NCBI GenBank assembly: GCA_937944145.1 | Contig: CALDZK010000001.1 | Coordinates: 1-64,000, forward strand | From: an uncultured Candidatus Altimarinota bacterium | GTDB taxonomy: Bacteria > Patescibacteriota > Gracilibacteria > BD1-5 > UBA6164 | Length of the DNA stretch: 64,000 nt | Direction of reading: 5' to 3' | In this document: positions 54,715-64,000 of the stretch, in pieces | Numbering within the stretch: the first letter of the stretch is position 1 | Layout: every line of letters begins with the position of its first letter | Notes under the pieces: generated by a model | What the model was told of the DNA's origin: nothing | Database searches by the model: none | What the model saw: only the letters and a program-made list of their open reading frames with translations | Program-made: the position numbers and the translations under genes

Positions 54715-55005
54715 ATGTTACACATGAGTACGCTATACACAGAAGAAGAACTCGTCTCTAGTTCAAAACTCGTAAAGAACTTTGGGAGTTATCTCTCAAA
54801 GGTTTCAAATAACGAACTCGAAAAAATCGGAATCCTGAAAAACAATAAACTCGATGCGGTTATGATATCTGGAGAGATGTATAATATGTTCCAAGACTTT
54901 CTCGAACATGCAGGCATATATGACTCTATCAAATCAAGAATAGATAATACTGAAAACATACCTGGAGACCATATACTTGAGAAGTTTTGACTCTCTGTAA
55001 AATAA
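54715..55005 (+). CDS. Antitoxin of a type II (RelB/Phd-like) system
   Basis: A 96-residue protein (93 if it begins at ATG 54724). SKLVKNFGSYLSKVSNNELEKIGILKNNKLDAVMISGEMYNMF resembles the Phd/YefM N-terminus with the ordered ...AVMIS.. strand, followed by an acidic C-terminus. It precedes the RelE-like toxin by four bases. It should bind the promoter palindrome and neutralise the toxin. One TGA-Gly sits near the end. Confidence 0.82.
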
Positions 55006-55009
55006 TTCT

Positions 55010-55312
55010 ATGAGCCAGTATACTCTTGTCTTTCATAAACAGGTAGAAAAAGACCTCAGAAAACTCGATCAGAGCATCTTGTATCTATTTGAGAAAAAAC
55101 TCAAACAGATCATACAAAACCCTCAAATATGAATCGATCTCGGAAATAAGTATGGCATGAACCTCTCAGGTTTCAAAAAAGTGTATTTTGCCAACAAAAA
55201 ATACAGAATTGTGTATCAAGTGCAGGATAGTGAAATCTGTATTTATATCATTTCTGTGGGAAAGCGAGAGAGTATGAAAGTGTATAGAGAGGCTTTTAGA
55301 AAAGTGAAGTAG
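55010..55312 (+). CDS. RelE/ParE-family toxin
   Basis: A 100-residue protein: YTLVFHKQVEKDLRKLDQSIL, GNKYGMNLSGFKKVYFANKKYRIVYQVQ, and ISVGKRESMKVYREAF. This is the RelE/ParE toxin fold with the basic YRIVYQV strand and a C-terminal YREAF that fits the mRNA-cleaving branch. It is translationally coupled to the antitoxin. The endonuclease specificity cannot be read from the sequence. Confidence 0.88.
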
Positions 55313-55339
55313 TGATGTTGAAAGGAGATTGGAAGATGG

Positions 55340-55816
55340 TTATTTTTTTCATAAAATTATCGTTTTTATTTTATAAATTAATTTGAGATTATATAACCGT
55401 TTTATAGCTAGATAATATAGTAACGAACATAGCCATCATAAAAAAATAATCACTATATTCACAAATAAATATAACTCAGGGGGTAAGTCGAATATGTACG
55501 GTATATTAATTTCTGGTAATTCTCTAACTTCATTTATTATAGATTCAAATTCTGTTTCATTGATAATGCTAGAATCTTCATTTCCATTAACAGTAATTCA
55601 TAACGATCACAACCTTCTTAACGAATCACGTAAGAAATAAAAAGATCTGAAAACATTAAAAGAATAAGTCAGTAAAAATAGTAAGCCCCATGAAACCAAG
55701 CAATAACAAATTATCTTCCACTTTGACTGTTTTATATCAAATCTAAACAAGATAAAGGGGAGTAAAACTGGGAGAATTACTAACACCCCTAATATAAACG
55801 AATCATAATCAAACAT
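55340..55816 (-). CDS. Membrane protein, 158 residues
   Basis: Two N-terminal membrane helices (about 9-27, 36-55), an extracellular middle (about 60-115, NGNEDSSIINETEFESII) and a third helix (about 118-140). The frame is completed by several TGA-Gly codons and ends with KK after G. The gene starts one base before the end of lepA on the same strand (55816 against stop 55818), so it follows lepA in an operon. No family recognised. Confidence 0.6.
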
Positions 55817-55817
55817 C

Positions 55818-57701
55818 CTACTTCTTCAATAAATTAACAAAAGCTTCACTCGGAAGACTCACCTTCCCAAACTGCTTCATCTTCTTCTTCCCTTTCTTCT
55901 GTTTATCCAGGAGCTTATTCTTACGAGAAACATCTCATCCATAGAGTCCTGCAGTTACATCTTTACGAAAAGCTGAGAGCGTCTCGCGGGCAACCACAGA
56001 TCCTCAGATAGCAGCCTGTATAGGTATCGCGAACTGTGCTCTTGGGACAACTTCTTTGAGGTTTTTTACCATTTTTCCTCCTATATATCTGGCCTGATCA
56101 CGATGACACATGAGTGAAAGTGCTGCGACTCTTTCCCCTGCTATCAGGATATCGAGTTTGACGATATCGTCTTCACGGTACTCGAGAAACTCGTAGTGGA
56201 GAGACGCGTATCAACTACTGATAGACTTCATCTCATCATAGAAATCTCCGATAAGTTCATTCATCGGGAGTTCATAGGTCAACATAATACGAGTCTGATC
56301 GATAAACTGCTGATTCTTAAAGACTCCTCTACGATCCTGAGAGAGTTGCATCATCGCTCCGACATACTCGCTTGGAGTGATTATTTCTATTTTTGCTATA
56401 GGTTCGAGTATTCCCTCACAGGTTTCTCTTGCTGGGAAATCCTCTGGATTTGATATATGGAGAATCGTCTTAGTTTTATTTTCATGTTCGATTACTTCTG
56501 GAAGGAGTCTCGAGTACTCAGAAGATTTATCTCCATACATGCGAACCTTGTAAGTTACTTGTGGAGAAGTCATAATAACATCCATGTTTGATTCACGGAA
56601 GAGACGTTCTTTGATGATATCCAGATGCAGTAGTCCGAGAAACCCACAACGAAATCATTGCCCGAGTGCTGTTGAAGCCTCTGATTCTTTGGTAAGTGCT
56701 GAGTCGTTGAGCATCAGTCTCTCCATACCATCAGCCAGTGCTGGGTATTCGTCAGTAGACATAGGAAATACTCCTGCGTAGATAAACGGAGTTACGGTTT
56801 TGAATCATTCTATAGACTGGGCATCTTCGGGTTTTGCTTTTGGTCATTCGACCATTTCTGGTTTCCAGAGCGTGTCCCCTACTTGTGCGTCACGGATAGA
56901 CTTGAGTCCCGTTACCACATATCCAACCGAACCATTATCTATCGTTTTGCTACTGGTATACTCTGGAGCGAAGAATCCTACATCCAGTGCTTCTATCTTT
57001 TTTCCAGTATTTAAGAAGTGAAGTGTATCTCATTTTTTTATTTCTCAGCTAAATACTTTTACATAACTCACTACACCACGATATGAATCATATTGGCTAT
57101 CAAAAACGAGTGCCTTGAGTTCTTGTTTTGGAACTTCGCTGTTACTTTCATGAACGACTGGTTTTGGAATTCTTTCGAGTACCGCATCAAGTATTGCTTC
57201 TACATTATCTCATGTCTTTGCTGATACGGGAATAATTTCTGATGGATCACATCCCAATAAATTGACTACTTCTTCTGTAACTCTCGGTACATCTGCTGCT
57301 GGAAGATCGATTTTGTTGAGGACTGGTATTATCTCGAGTCCATTTTCTATAGCCAGATATACATTACTGAGAGTTTGGGCCTCTATCCCCTGACTGGCAT
57401 CAACGACCAAAAGGCATCACTCTACCGAAGCGAGGCTACGAGAAACCTCGTACTGAAAATCTACATGCCCAGGAGTGTCGATAATATTGAATTCATGATC
57501 TTTCCAGTTCATACGTACTGGTTGGAGTTTGATCGTAATACCTCTCTCCTGTTCAAGTTCCATTGTGTCAAGCATCTGTCCGTGTTTCATATCACGTTTT
57601 TCTATAGTTCCGGTTATCTCCAGCAGCCTATCAGCCAGAGTTGATTTTCCGTGGTCTATATGTGCAATAATACAAAAATTGCGTATTTTCTGGAGTTTCA
57701 T
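55818..57701 (-). CDS. lepA: Elongation factor 4 (LepA)
   Basis: A 627-residue GTPase: [20 protein letters not shown] (P-loop), [18 protein letters not shown] (switch I), [22 protein letters not shown], and the LepA-specific C-terminus [21 protein letters not shown]. LepA acts on stalled ribosomes and back-translocation. Length is slightly above the usual 600. Several TGA-Gly codons fall in conserved glycines. Confidence 0.97.
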
Positions 57702-57826
57702 GTATGTATTTTTTGATTAACAAAATGTCTAAAAATCACTAGTAGTGTAGTTAGAAAGTCATAAAAGTAAACTTGATTTTGGGAGATAAATATTATACTA
57801 AGAGAACATTTTTAAATGAAGTAAAT

Positions 57827-59050
57827 ATGCTACAAAGCAGAAGAAAATCAATATCCGTAGACGTATGAGGAGTCATAGTATGAGGGGATAACACGGTAGT
57901 CATACAGTCTATGACTAATACTCCAACGAGGGATACACAAGCAACAACTGATCAAATCATAGAACTCGCAGATGCTGGGTCTCAAATCGTCAGAATCACT
58001 ATAAACGATGATGCCTCTGCAGAAGCTGTTCCAGAGATATTTGCACTGATGAAAAAAAGAGGTTGCTCCGTTCCTATAGTAGGAGACTTCCACTATAATG
58101 GTCATATACTTCTCGAGAAATACCCACAGATGGCAAAACTCATAGCAAAGTATAGAATCAACCCAGGGAATGTTGGAAAAGGAGAAAGGCAAGATGAAAA
58201 CTTTTTCAAGATTATTGATTGCGCTATCAAGTATAACAAACCTGTTCGTATTGGAGTCAATGGAGGATCTCTCGACGAGGAACTTCTCTCAAAAAATATG
58301 GATGAGAATTCAAAACTTACTGAACCACTCAGTGCAGAAGAAGTATATGTCAATACTATGGTAGAATCAGGAGTGATCTCTGCTCAAAAAGCCGTAGAAA
58401 GATGACTCCCAAAAGAAAAGATCATCATCTCCGTAAAACTCTCTCATCTCCAATCAATGGTCGATGCTTATCAAAAAATATCAGGTTTATGTGAATACCC
58501 TCTGCATCTGGGTCTCACCGAAGCAGGTGGAAACATGAAAGGAATCGTATCCAGTAGTGCAGCTCTAGCGATCCTCCTACAACAAGGAATCGGAGATACC
58601 ATCAGAGTATCTCTTACCCCTGAGATATGAAGTCCTCGTAGTAAAGAAGTCGAGGTATGTAAAAATCTACTCCAATCACTCTGACTCAAGAGCTTCTCCC
58701 CACAAGTAGTAAGTTGCCCAGGATGTGGAAGAACTTCATCAGATAAGTTTCAATTTCTCGCAAAATACATAGAAGACCAGATAAAAAAACACCTCCCAAA
58801 ATGGAAGCAAAAGTACACAGGTTTCGAAGATATCCATATAGCCGTTATGGGATGTATTGTTAATGGTATTGGAGAGGCACGAAATGCAGATATAGGGATA
58901 TTTATCCCTGGTGATTTCGAAAACCCAACTCTTCAAATATATGTAAAATGAGAGAGATACATGGAAATAAAATCCAAAACTATAGGAGAGGTTGGAAAAA
59001 TATTTTTCAAAGAAATAGAAACCTATTTAGATACTAATTTTCAAAAATAA
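57827..59050 (+). CDS. ispG: 4-hydroxy-3-methylbut-2-enyl-diphosphate synthase IspG (GcpE)
   Basis: A 407-residue protein: [76 protein letters not shown]. The 4Fe-4S ligands are in SCPGCGRT and [12 protein letters not shown]. The enzyme reduces MEcPP to HMBPP in the penultimate step of the MEP pathway. It is followed by a small gene and ispH, so the last two MEP steps are grouped. Length matches the bacterial form. Confidence 0.96.
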
Positions 59051-59051
59051 T

Positions 59052-59369
59052 ATGTGAATTCAAGCAGCTATAGAGCAAGCGAAAGCATTACCTGATTTTT
59101 TGAAAGAAAAACAAGGTCTTCCTCTAGACCAGCAGAGACTCTGAGTATGAGAAAGAGTTATAGAAATAATAACTGATCTACAAAAATCTGTTACATGAAT
59201 AGATACATGGCAGCCACTTATCGATGGGAAATTGAAATCTCTATGATTTCAGGTTCCAGACAAGGAAACACTTACATCAGAAATAGAAGCTTTTATAAAG
59301 CTTCTGGAAAATATATCAAGAGATAAAGCTACTAAAGATATTTCTTCAGGAAGTAATACTATCCAATAA
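59052..59369 (+). CDS. Small hypothetical protein between ispG and ispH
   Basis: A 105-residue frame beginning two bases after the ispG stop and ending eight bases before the ispH start, with nine TGA-Gly codons. It is helical and soluble: IQAAIEQAKALPDFLKEKQGLPLDQQRLG, then VIEIITDLQKSV and FIKLLENISRD. I recognise no family. Its tight placement suggests it is translated with the two MEP enzymes and may serve them. Confidence 0.7.
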
Positions 59370-59377
59370 TTATTTAT

Positions 59378-60313
59378 ATGTTTGACATATACCTTGCATC
59401 ACCCCGTGGATACTGTGCCTGAGTCGATAGAGCTATCGGTATGCTCGATGATATAGTAAAAGCCTACCAAGATGAAGGGCCTATCTACGTCAATCATGAA
59501 ATAGTGCACAACAAATTTATCGTAAACTATTTCGAAAGAAAAGGAGTTGTTTTCAGTGATAACCTAGATGAAGTACCTACAGGGTCTATTATAGTTTTTT
59601 CTGCTCATGGAGTTGCTCCGAGTTTCGTAGCAGCAGCCAAGGCAAAGTGACTCAGATGCGTAGACGCAAGTTGCCCACTCGTGATAAAAGTACATAATGA
59701 AGCAAAGAAGTTTATCTCTGAGGGATACCAGATCATATACATAGGAAAAAAAAACCACCAGGAAGCGATCGGAGTCGCAGATAATGATCTAGAGAATATA
59801 TTTGTAGTTGGAAATAGACAGGAAGCAGATGGGCTGAGCTTTCCAGACTGACAAAAACTTGCACTCCTCAACCAAACAACTCTCTCAGTAGATGATACCA
59901 AAGAACTTATAGACTATATATGTCAAAAATACCCAGATATAAAACTCCCAGGATTTAGTGATATATGTTACGCAACTACCAACAGGCAAGAAGCAGTAAA
60001 GGAGATCGTAAAGCTCTCAGATGCGCTCATAATAGTTGGATCAGAAAACTCGAGTAATTCTCAGAAACTCAAACTCATAGGAGAAAGAGCTAGTATACCA
60101 AGTATACTGATAGATAACAAAGATGAGCTTCCTAATAGTTTTCTAGAATGAATCTCTAGTATATGAATATCTTCCGGAGCTAGTGCTCCAGATAATCTGG
60201 TGCAGGATCTCCTAGACCACCTCAAGGGAAAATGAGGTGTTCTCAAAGAAGAAATTATTACCAAAGAGGAAAAAATGATATTTCCCTATAAGATTGATAT
60301 ACCAAAATCATAA
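59378..60313 (+). CDS. ispH: 4-hydroxy-3-methylbut-2-enyl diphosphate reductase IspH (LytB)
   Basis: A 311-residue protein. Iron-sulfur cysteines lie in SPRGYCAGVDRAI, DASCPLVIKVHNEA and FSDICYATTNRQ. HEIVHNKFIVNYF, FSAHGV, TLSVDDTKELI and GISSGASAPDNLV are further signatures. It makes IPP and DMAPP, the last MEP step. Short spacing to the gene before it supports one operon. A GIY-YIG unit lies right after its stop. Confidence 0.96.
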
Positions 60314-60320
60314 ATACCTT

Positions 60321-60344
60321 GTCATTCCTGCGAATGCAGGAATC
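60321..60344. repeat. Left copy of a 24-bp inverted repeat flanking the GIY-YIG gene
   Basis: GTCATTCCTGCGAATGCAGGAATC, itself a palindrome (ATTCCTGC-GAAT-GCAGGAAT), is the exact reverse complement of the right copy at 60649-60672. Confidence 0.85.
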
Positions 60345-60346
60345 TA

Positions 60347-60634
60347 CTACTCGCAGATTTGTGAATATAAATCTTGCCAAGCAGGATTAAACTCTGTGAT
60401 AATATTTACTTTGTATTGTCGTATACATTTCTTCATTTGTTTTTCCCTTTTTATAGCTTGATTGATATCTTGATGAACTTCATAATATACAAGCTTATTT
60501 ATATTGTATTTTTTAGTAAATCAATCAACAAGTTTATTTTTATGTTCATAAATCCTTCTTACTAAATCTGAAGTCACTCAAATATACAGTCTCTCAGAAG
60601 TACTGGCAAGGATATAAACATAGTATTGTTTCAT
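60347..60634 (-). CDS. GIY-YIG endonuclease-like protein inside inverted repeats
   Basis: A 95-residue protein: [30 protein letters not shown], the GIY-YIG core (here YYVYIL and LYIGVT), then YEVHQDINQAIKREKQMKKC. It belongs to the single-domain UPF0213/YhbQ group. The catalytic Arg in RRIYEH and Glu near 70 (AIKREKQ) are present. The gene lies between two exact 24-bp inverted repeats, only two bases from the left one, suggesting a small mobile or repeat-associated unit. No transposase is nearby. Confidence 0.88.
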
Positions 60635-60648
60635 AATTGATTTCTAGA

Positions 60649-60672
60649 GATTCCTGCATTCGCAGGAATGAC
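60649..60672. repeat. Right copy of the 24-bp inverted repeat
   Basis: GATTCCTGCATTCGCAGGAATGAC, an exact reverse complement of 60321-60344, 15 bases upstream of the GIY-YIG start codon and 12 bases before the end of gatB. Confidence 0.85.
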
Positions 60673-60683
60673 ATAAGACGATC

Positions 60684-62117
60684 TTATTTGAGTTTCTGTC
60701 TGAGTAGTTCATTGAATATCTTTGGATTCCCCTGTCATTTACTACGTTTCATACACTGCCCTACAAAGAACCCAAATATATTTTCATTTCCTCACTTGTA
60801 GTCAGCGACTTGTGTCTGACAGTCAGCAAGTACTTCATCAACTATTGCTTCCAGAGCTCCTGTATCATTTTTTTGTCTGAGATTATTTTCATCTACGATG
60901 ATATCAGCTTTCCCTCCATTTTGAAATAACTCCTCTATTACCTGTTTTGAGTTGGTAGAAGAAAGCTCATCAGCATTGACCAGTTCTATCACTCTTGCAA
61001 ATTCTGCGATATCGAACCTGAGGTCATCCACCCCATTAACTTCATCTGATTCACTAATCATCGCGAGTAAAATAGTCGTAATGTAACTACATGATTTTTT
61101 TGGGTCTTTTGTAAGTTCTACGAGTTTTTCAAAATACGTAGTCAGACTACTGTCAGTTGTGAGAAGTCTTGCATCATCCTCTTTGAGTTTGTATTCACTG
61201 AGATACCTAAGCCTCTTATCTATAGGAAGCTCTACGAGAGACTGTCTACACTGCTCTATAAAATTATCATCTAGATCTATAGGAAGCAAGTCTGGTTCAG
61301 GAAAATACCTATAATCCATAGCATCTTCTTTGCTACGTTGTGTCGTACTCATACCTGTATCGTCATTCCAACCTCTGGTTTCTTGATCTACTTCTCCACC
61401 TGATTCTACTATTTTTTTCTGACGTTTGAACTCGGCATCGATACATCTCCCGATAGCAGAAAATGAATTTACATTCTTATGCTCTGTTCTGTTCATGAGC
61501 TCACTACTTCCCTGCGGTCTGATAGACATGTTCACATCACATCTGAGTTGTCATTTTTCCATATCTGCATCACTCACCCCAGCTGCGCGAAACATCTTTT
61601 GAAGTTCTTTGAGAAATTCCATTACTTCTTGTTTGGTCGAAAAGACTGGATCAGTTACTATCTCCATCAACGGACTCCCTGCTCTGTTGAAGTCACAGAG
61701 TGTCTGTCATCCTGCGTGTGAGAGTTTTCCTGCATCATTTTCCAGATGCATATGATGAATCCCAAAAACTCTCTCTTCTCCATCCACGAGGACTTTTACT
61801 TCTCCAGCTCAGACGATAGGTTCATAGAGTTGTGTGATCTGAAAACTCAGGGGAGAGTCCGGATAAAAATAACTCTTCCTATCAAAACGTGAGTGTTTAT
61901 TGACCTCGCACCTCATCATCATCCCTCCTATAGTTCCCAGACGAACTACTTCTGAATTCAGACTTGGGAGCATTCCTGGAAACCCCATACATATAGGACA
62001 TACATTGATATTTGGTTCAGCAGCGAGTTCTATTGCATTTTTACAGCTACAAAACATCTTGGTCTCTGACTTGATACGTACGTGTATCTCGAGTCAGATT
62101 ACTTTTTCATAGGTCAT
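60684..62117 (-). CDS. gatB: Aspartyl/glutamyl-tRNA amidotransferase subunit B
   Basis: A 477-residue protein: IGLEIHVRIKSETKMFC, then CPICMGFPGMLPSLN, KSYFYPDSPLSFQITQLYEP, HMHLENDAGKL, NRAGSPLMEIVT, QLRCDVNMSIRP, and YRYFPEPDLLPI. The C-terminal YqeY-like tail reads GQGNPKIFNELLRQKLK. It is the substrate-binding subunit of GatCAB. gatC is far away at 15.2 kb. Length is usual. Confidence 0.96.
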
Positions 62118-62279
62118 TTCTCTCTAAAATATAAACAAGATAATATATATAAAAATATATAGACTTTTATGTTTTTTACAACGTAAAATTCTGTATTTTT
62201 TGTTTTGATTTTACCTCGAGATATGATAATATATATACATCTCGAAAGAGTCATACTATATACATAATTTAAAAAAGAT

Positions 62280-62585
62280 ATGCAATTACAAACTATCTGT
62301 CATGTGGGAAAAGATCTCGAAGTATCAAAAGAAGTCGTAGAAAGAATCGTAGAAGAAAATGTAGGGACAAAACTGGATCACTACCTCAATAAATTCAAAA
62401 AAGAAGACGCAACAGGAATGATTGAAGTAAAAGTAGATAAGAATAAAAAGGGAATATTTGACGGTTCTATCCAGGCAAATCTCGATGGAAGTAAATTTCA
62501 CTTTTCAAGAGAAGACTACAAGAATATGGATGACCTCATAAACCATCTCTTTGATCATTTCAAAGAAGCACTCAGTGATATGTAA
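62280..62585 (+). CDS. Ribosome hibernation / stress factor (HPF/RaiA family, short)
   Basis: A 101-residue protein beginning at ATG 62280: MQLQTICHVGKDLEVSKEVVERIVEENVGTKLDHYLNKF. The pattern is that of short HPF/RaiA domains: a beta-alpha unit with helix YLNKF, then MIEVKVDKNKKG, FHFSREDYKNMDDLINHLFDHF. It stabilises inactive ribosomes. Divergent from gatB and followed by a terminator. Confidence 0.8.
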   Translation: MQLQTICHVGKDLEVSKEVVERIVEENVGTKLDHYLNKFKKEDATGMIEVKVDKNKKGIFDGSIQANLDGSKFHFSREDYKNMDDLINHLFDHFKEALSDM

Positions 62586-62599
62586 TACTGGAAAACAAA

Positions 62600-62632
62600 A
62601 TAAAAAGTCCTAGAAATAGGATTTTTTATTTT
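62600..62632 (+). terminator. Terminator after hpf
   Basis: AAAAGTCCTA-GAAA-TAGGATTTTTTATTTT, a short stem with a T-run. Confidence 0.8.
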
Positions 62633-62687
62633 GACAGTTTTTGATTATAGAGTAGTATCATCCTATAATATATATAATTGTAAAACT

Positions 62688-63134
62688 ATGAAAAATCTCC
62701 CTGAAATAGCACTCGCAACGGTAATATCCCTATGAAGTACTATCCCGTGAAATGCTCAGGAAGTATCTAAAAATACTTCTGATATATCCCATACAACTCA
62801 AAGAATCCTTAAAAAAGACTGGTGTAGTAATCTCACAGGACAAGAGCCATGATATAGCGAAGATGTAGCAGCATATCATCAAACTGGAAGGATAGGAACA
62901 GCAAAAGATCTAGATGTAGATCCAAAGTACTGTATAAAAGTTCCTGTAGATCTGCGAGGCTCTCAGTGACCGAGACAATGTCATAGGGATAAGGTAGATC
63001 CAAACTCTATGTGGAAATGATTTTATGAAGAAGACCAAAAAAATATATCCTATAGTCTCACTCCAGAAATGCAGGTACAAGAAAAATGTCTCAAAGTAAG
63101 ATACTCTGTTGAGTGACTAATAGGTACTCAGTAA
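62688..63134 (+). CDS. Secreted protein of unknown function with conserved cysteines
   Basis: A 148-residue protein with a signal peptide (MKNLPEIALATVISLGSTIPGNAQ). The mature part has four Cys (DWCSNL, KYCIKV, QCHRD, EKCLKV) that could form two disulfides. PGYSEDVAAYHQTG and GSQGPRQC are also notable. TTGACA at 62631 and TAGTAT at 62653 form a likely promoter. I do not recognise the family. Confidence 0.7.
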
Positions 63135-63142
63135 AAAAACTA

Positions 63143-63172
63143 AAAAAGAATCCTAATTAGGATTCTTTTTTA
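63143..63172. terminator. Bidirectional intrinsic terminator
   Basis: AAAAAAGAATCCTAATTAGGATTCTTTTTT, a nearly perfect palindrome between convergent genes; it contains the stop codon of yigZ. Confidence 0.88.
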
Positions 63173-63560
63173 ATATTTCCATCACCTGCTTGGTTGCTTC
63201 TATAACATTTTTGAATCTATCTGCATGGAGCTGTACTCCTCAGAAGTAACGAGTTACAATCACTATTCCTCACAGAAACTCAACTCGTTTGAGCTCGCGA
63301 AGTATGCACATGCCAGCTCCCTGTTCTCCATCATCGTTTTTTCATTCTACTATCAGTCCATTGGTATCTTTGTATCTATAACTATAGCTATTATGAGTAG
63401 CTTTTCGAAAATAGGGATCTTTTATGAGTTGTTTTATAAATGGCTTGATATCATCTTTTCATCAGATTTTTCATACCACAACGGTATATCTCGACCCTCT
63501 ATCAACGATGATATTTTTCCAGATTTGTATATTTTTTCCTGGAGAGACTCAACTTCACAT
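63153..63560 (-). CDS. YigZ/IMPACT-family protein
   Basis: A 135-residue protein: RYTVVVGKIGGKDDIKPFIKQLI, THNSYSYRYKDTNG, NDDGEQGAGMCILRELKRVEFLGGIVIVTRYFGGVQLHADRF. The last two are the UPF0029 (IMPACT N-terminal) signature. Most YigZ proteins are about 200 residues and have a second domain; this one lacks it. The stop codon lies in a terminator stem. Confidence 0.85.
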
Positions 63561-63846
63561 ATCTAGGGAGAATTGATTATCGTTTTGCATTATTTTTAAG
63601 TTATTATGCTTTAGAATGTATCAGTGGGTTTTTTAAGGGGGAGATGAGCCAAACATAAGCTTATAAAACGTTTCCTTTAAATCAGCGAAGTTCGAAACCC
63701 TCGAATTCTTTTGTTACTTTTTGAATAAAAAGTAAATAAAAGTAGTAACTCATTTTAATACAAAGAACTATTTCTTCTCTATATAGAATATTCTCTTTAA
63801 GTGACTTCTAAAGATCCCTCAATAAATACGGGATAACACAATCCCC
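63561..63846. other. Noncoding stretch with hairpin repeats
   Basis: 286 bases without a credible gene. It contains TTACTTTTTGAATAAAAAGTAA, an inverted repeat, preceded by TTCTTTTGTTAC, also seen (as its complement) near 51575. It may carry the promoter of yigZ and an untranslated end of the glycosyltransferase. Confidence 0.55.
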
Positions 63847-64000
63847 CTATTTAAAGAATTTATTCCAAATAACTTTGAGAAGTATACTAATTGCATTGCT
63901 TGATTTTTGACCTTTTCAGAGAGAGTACTCACTATAGCGAATAGTGACGGGAACTTCTCTATAGCTGATTTTTTTCTTGGAAATAATATCAACTATCTCA
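63847..64000 (-). CDS. C-terminal end of a family 2 glycosyltransferase (cut by the window edge)
   Basis: The last 50 residues before TAG at 63847. IISKKKISYREVPVTIRYSEYSLGKGQKSSNAISILLKVIWNKFF matches the C-terminal part of dolichol-phosphate-mannose-synthase-like family 2 enzymes, especially EVPVTIRYS and GQKSSNAI. The rest lies beyond the window. It probably adds sugars to lipid carriers or surface polymers. Confidence 0.78.

Noticed and set aside
60321-60672. Insertion sequence
   Set aside because: No transposase frame is present; only a GIY-YIG gene lies between the repeats.
1-64000. Many apparently broken genes under the standard code
   Set aside because: The breaks are all at TGA and vanish when TGA is glycine; only the 11039-11530 and 12363-12728 genes have real in-frame stops.

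Overview
The window is AT-rich bacterial DNA from a lineage that reads UGA as glycine. Almost every recognisable gene (der, corA, aspS, recF, mutS, lepA, ispG, ispH, gatB, rpsA) is cut into pieces by in-frame TGA under the standard code. Each becomes one full-length frame ending in TAA or TAG when TGA is read as Gly, and the TGA codons fall on conserved glycines such as P-loop residues. This is translation table 25. With the compact gene set it points to Candidate Phyla Radiation bacteria of the Gracilibacteria / Absconditabacteria (BD1-5 / SR1) group. All coordinates below assume UGA = Gly. The only Trp tRNA here has anticodon CCA and should read UGG.

Layout. 1-10.3 kb: a small secreted protein, der, a putative diversity-generating-retroelement (DGR) target protein with a shortened Avd-like protein, corA, aspS behind a T-box-like leader, an SLH-esterase, lexA and a Bax1-I membrane protein. 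10.3-14.2 kb: an accessory stretch with an OB-fold protein resembling the front of RNase R, a DUF305 gene, two genes interrupted by genuine stop codons (one with two TAG, one DUF2200-like with TAA), an MFS transporter and tRNA-Cys. 14.2-21.2 kb: a lipoprotein, gatC, recF, a membrane-anchored surface protein, and an AbiEi-like regulator divergent from a double winged-helix-like protein.

21.2-34.7 kb: envelope genes, including MscS, an M23 peptidase with a lysozyme-like tail, a YmdB-type phosphodiesterase, an undecaprenyl-phosphate sugar transferase, a 7TM protein, tsaE, a STAS protein, a glycosyltransferase, an SH3-like protein and a MutS lacking its mismatch-recognition half. 34.7-45.6 kb: a secretion- or baseplate-like protein, an SPL-like radical SAM protein, DUF937, SulP, and a two-component cluster (histidine kinase, two OmpR-type regulators, a zinc-ribbon protein). 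45.7-52 kb: a DoxX/FG-GAP surface protein, tRNA-Trp, the translation group rpsA-rpsB-small membrane protein-tsf, and tRNA-His. 52-64 kb: MgtC, a PH-domain protein, a flavin reductase, a RelE-type toxin-antitoxin pair, lepA, an ispG-small gene-ispH operon (MEP isoprenoid pathway), a GIY-YIG gene between perfect 24-bp inverted repeats, gatB, hpf, yigZ, and the end of a family 2 glycosyltransferase.

Translation and envelope functions dominate. The best candidates for something new are the T-box-like aspS leader, the DGR-type target with no reverse transcriptase or template nearby, the GIY-YIG unit between palindromic repeats, and the cluster of stop-interrupted genes near 11-12.7 kb. No CRISPR array, rRNA operon or clear insertion sequence was found.
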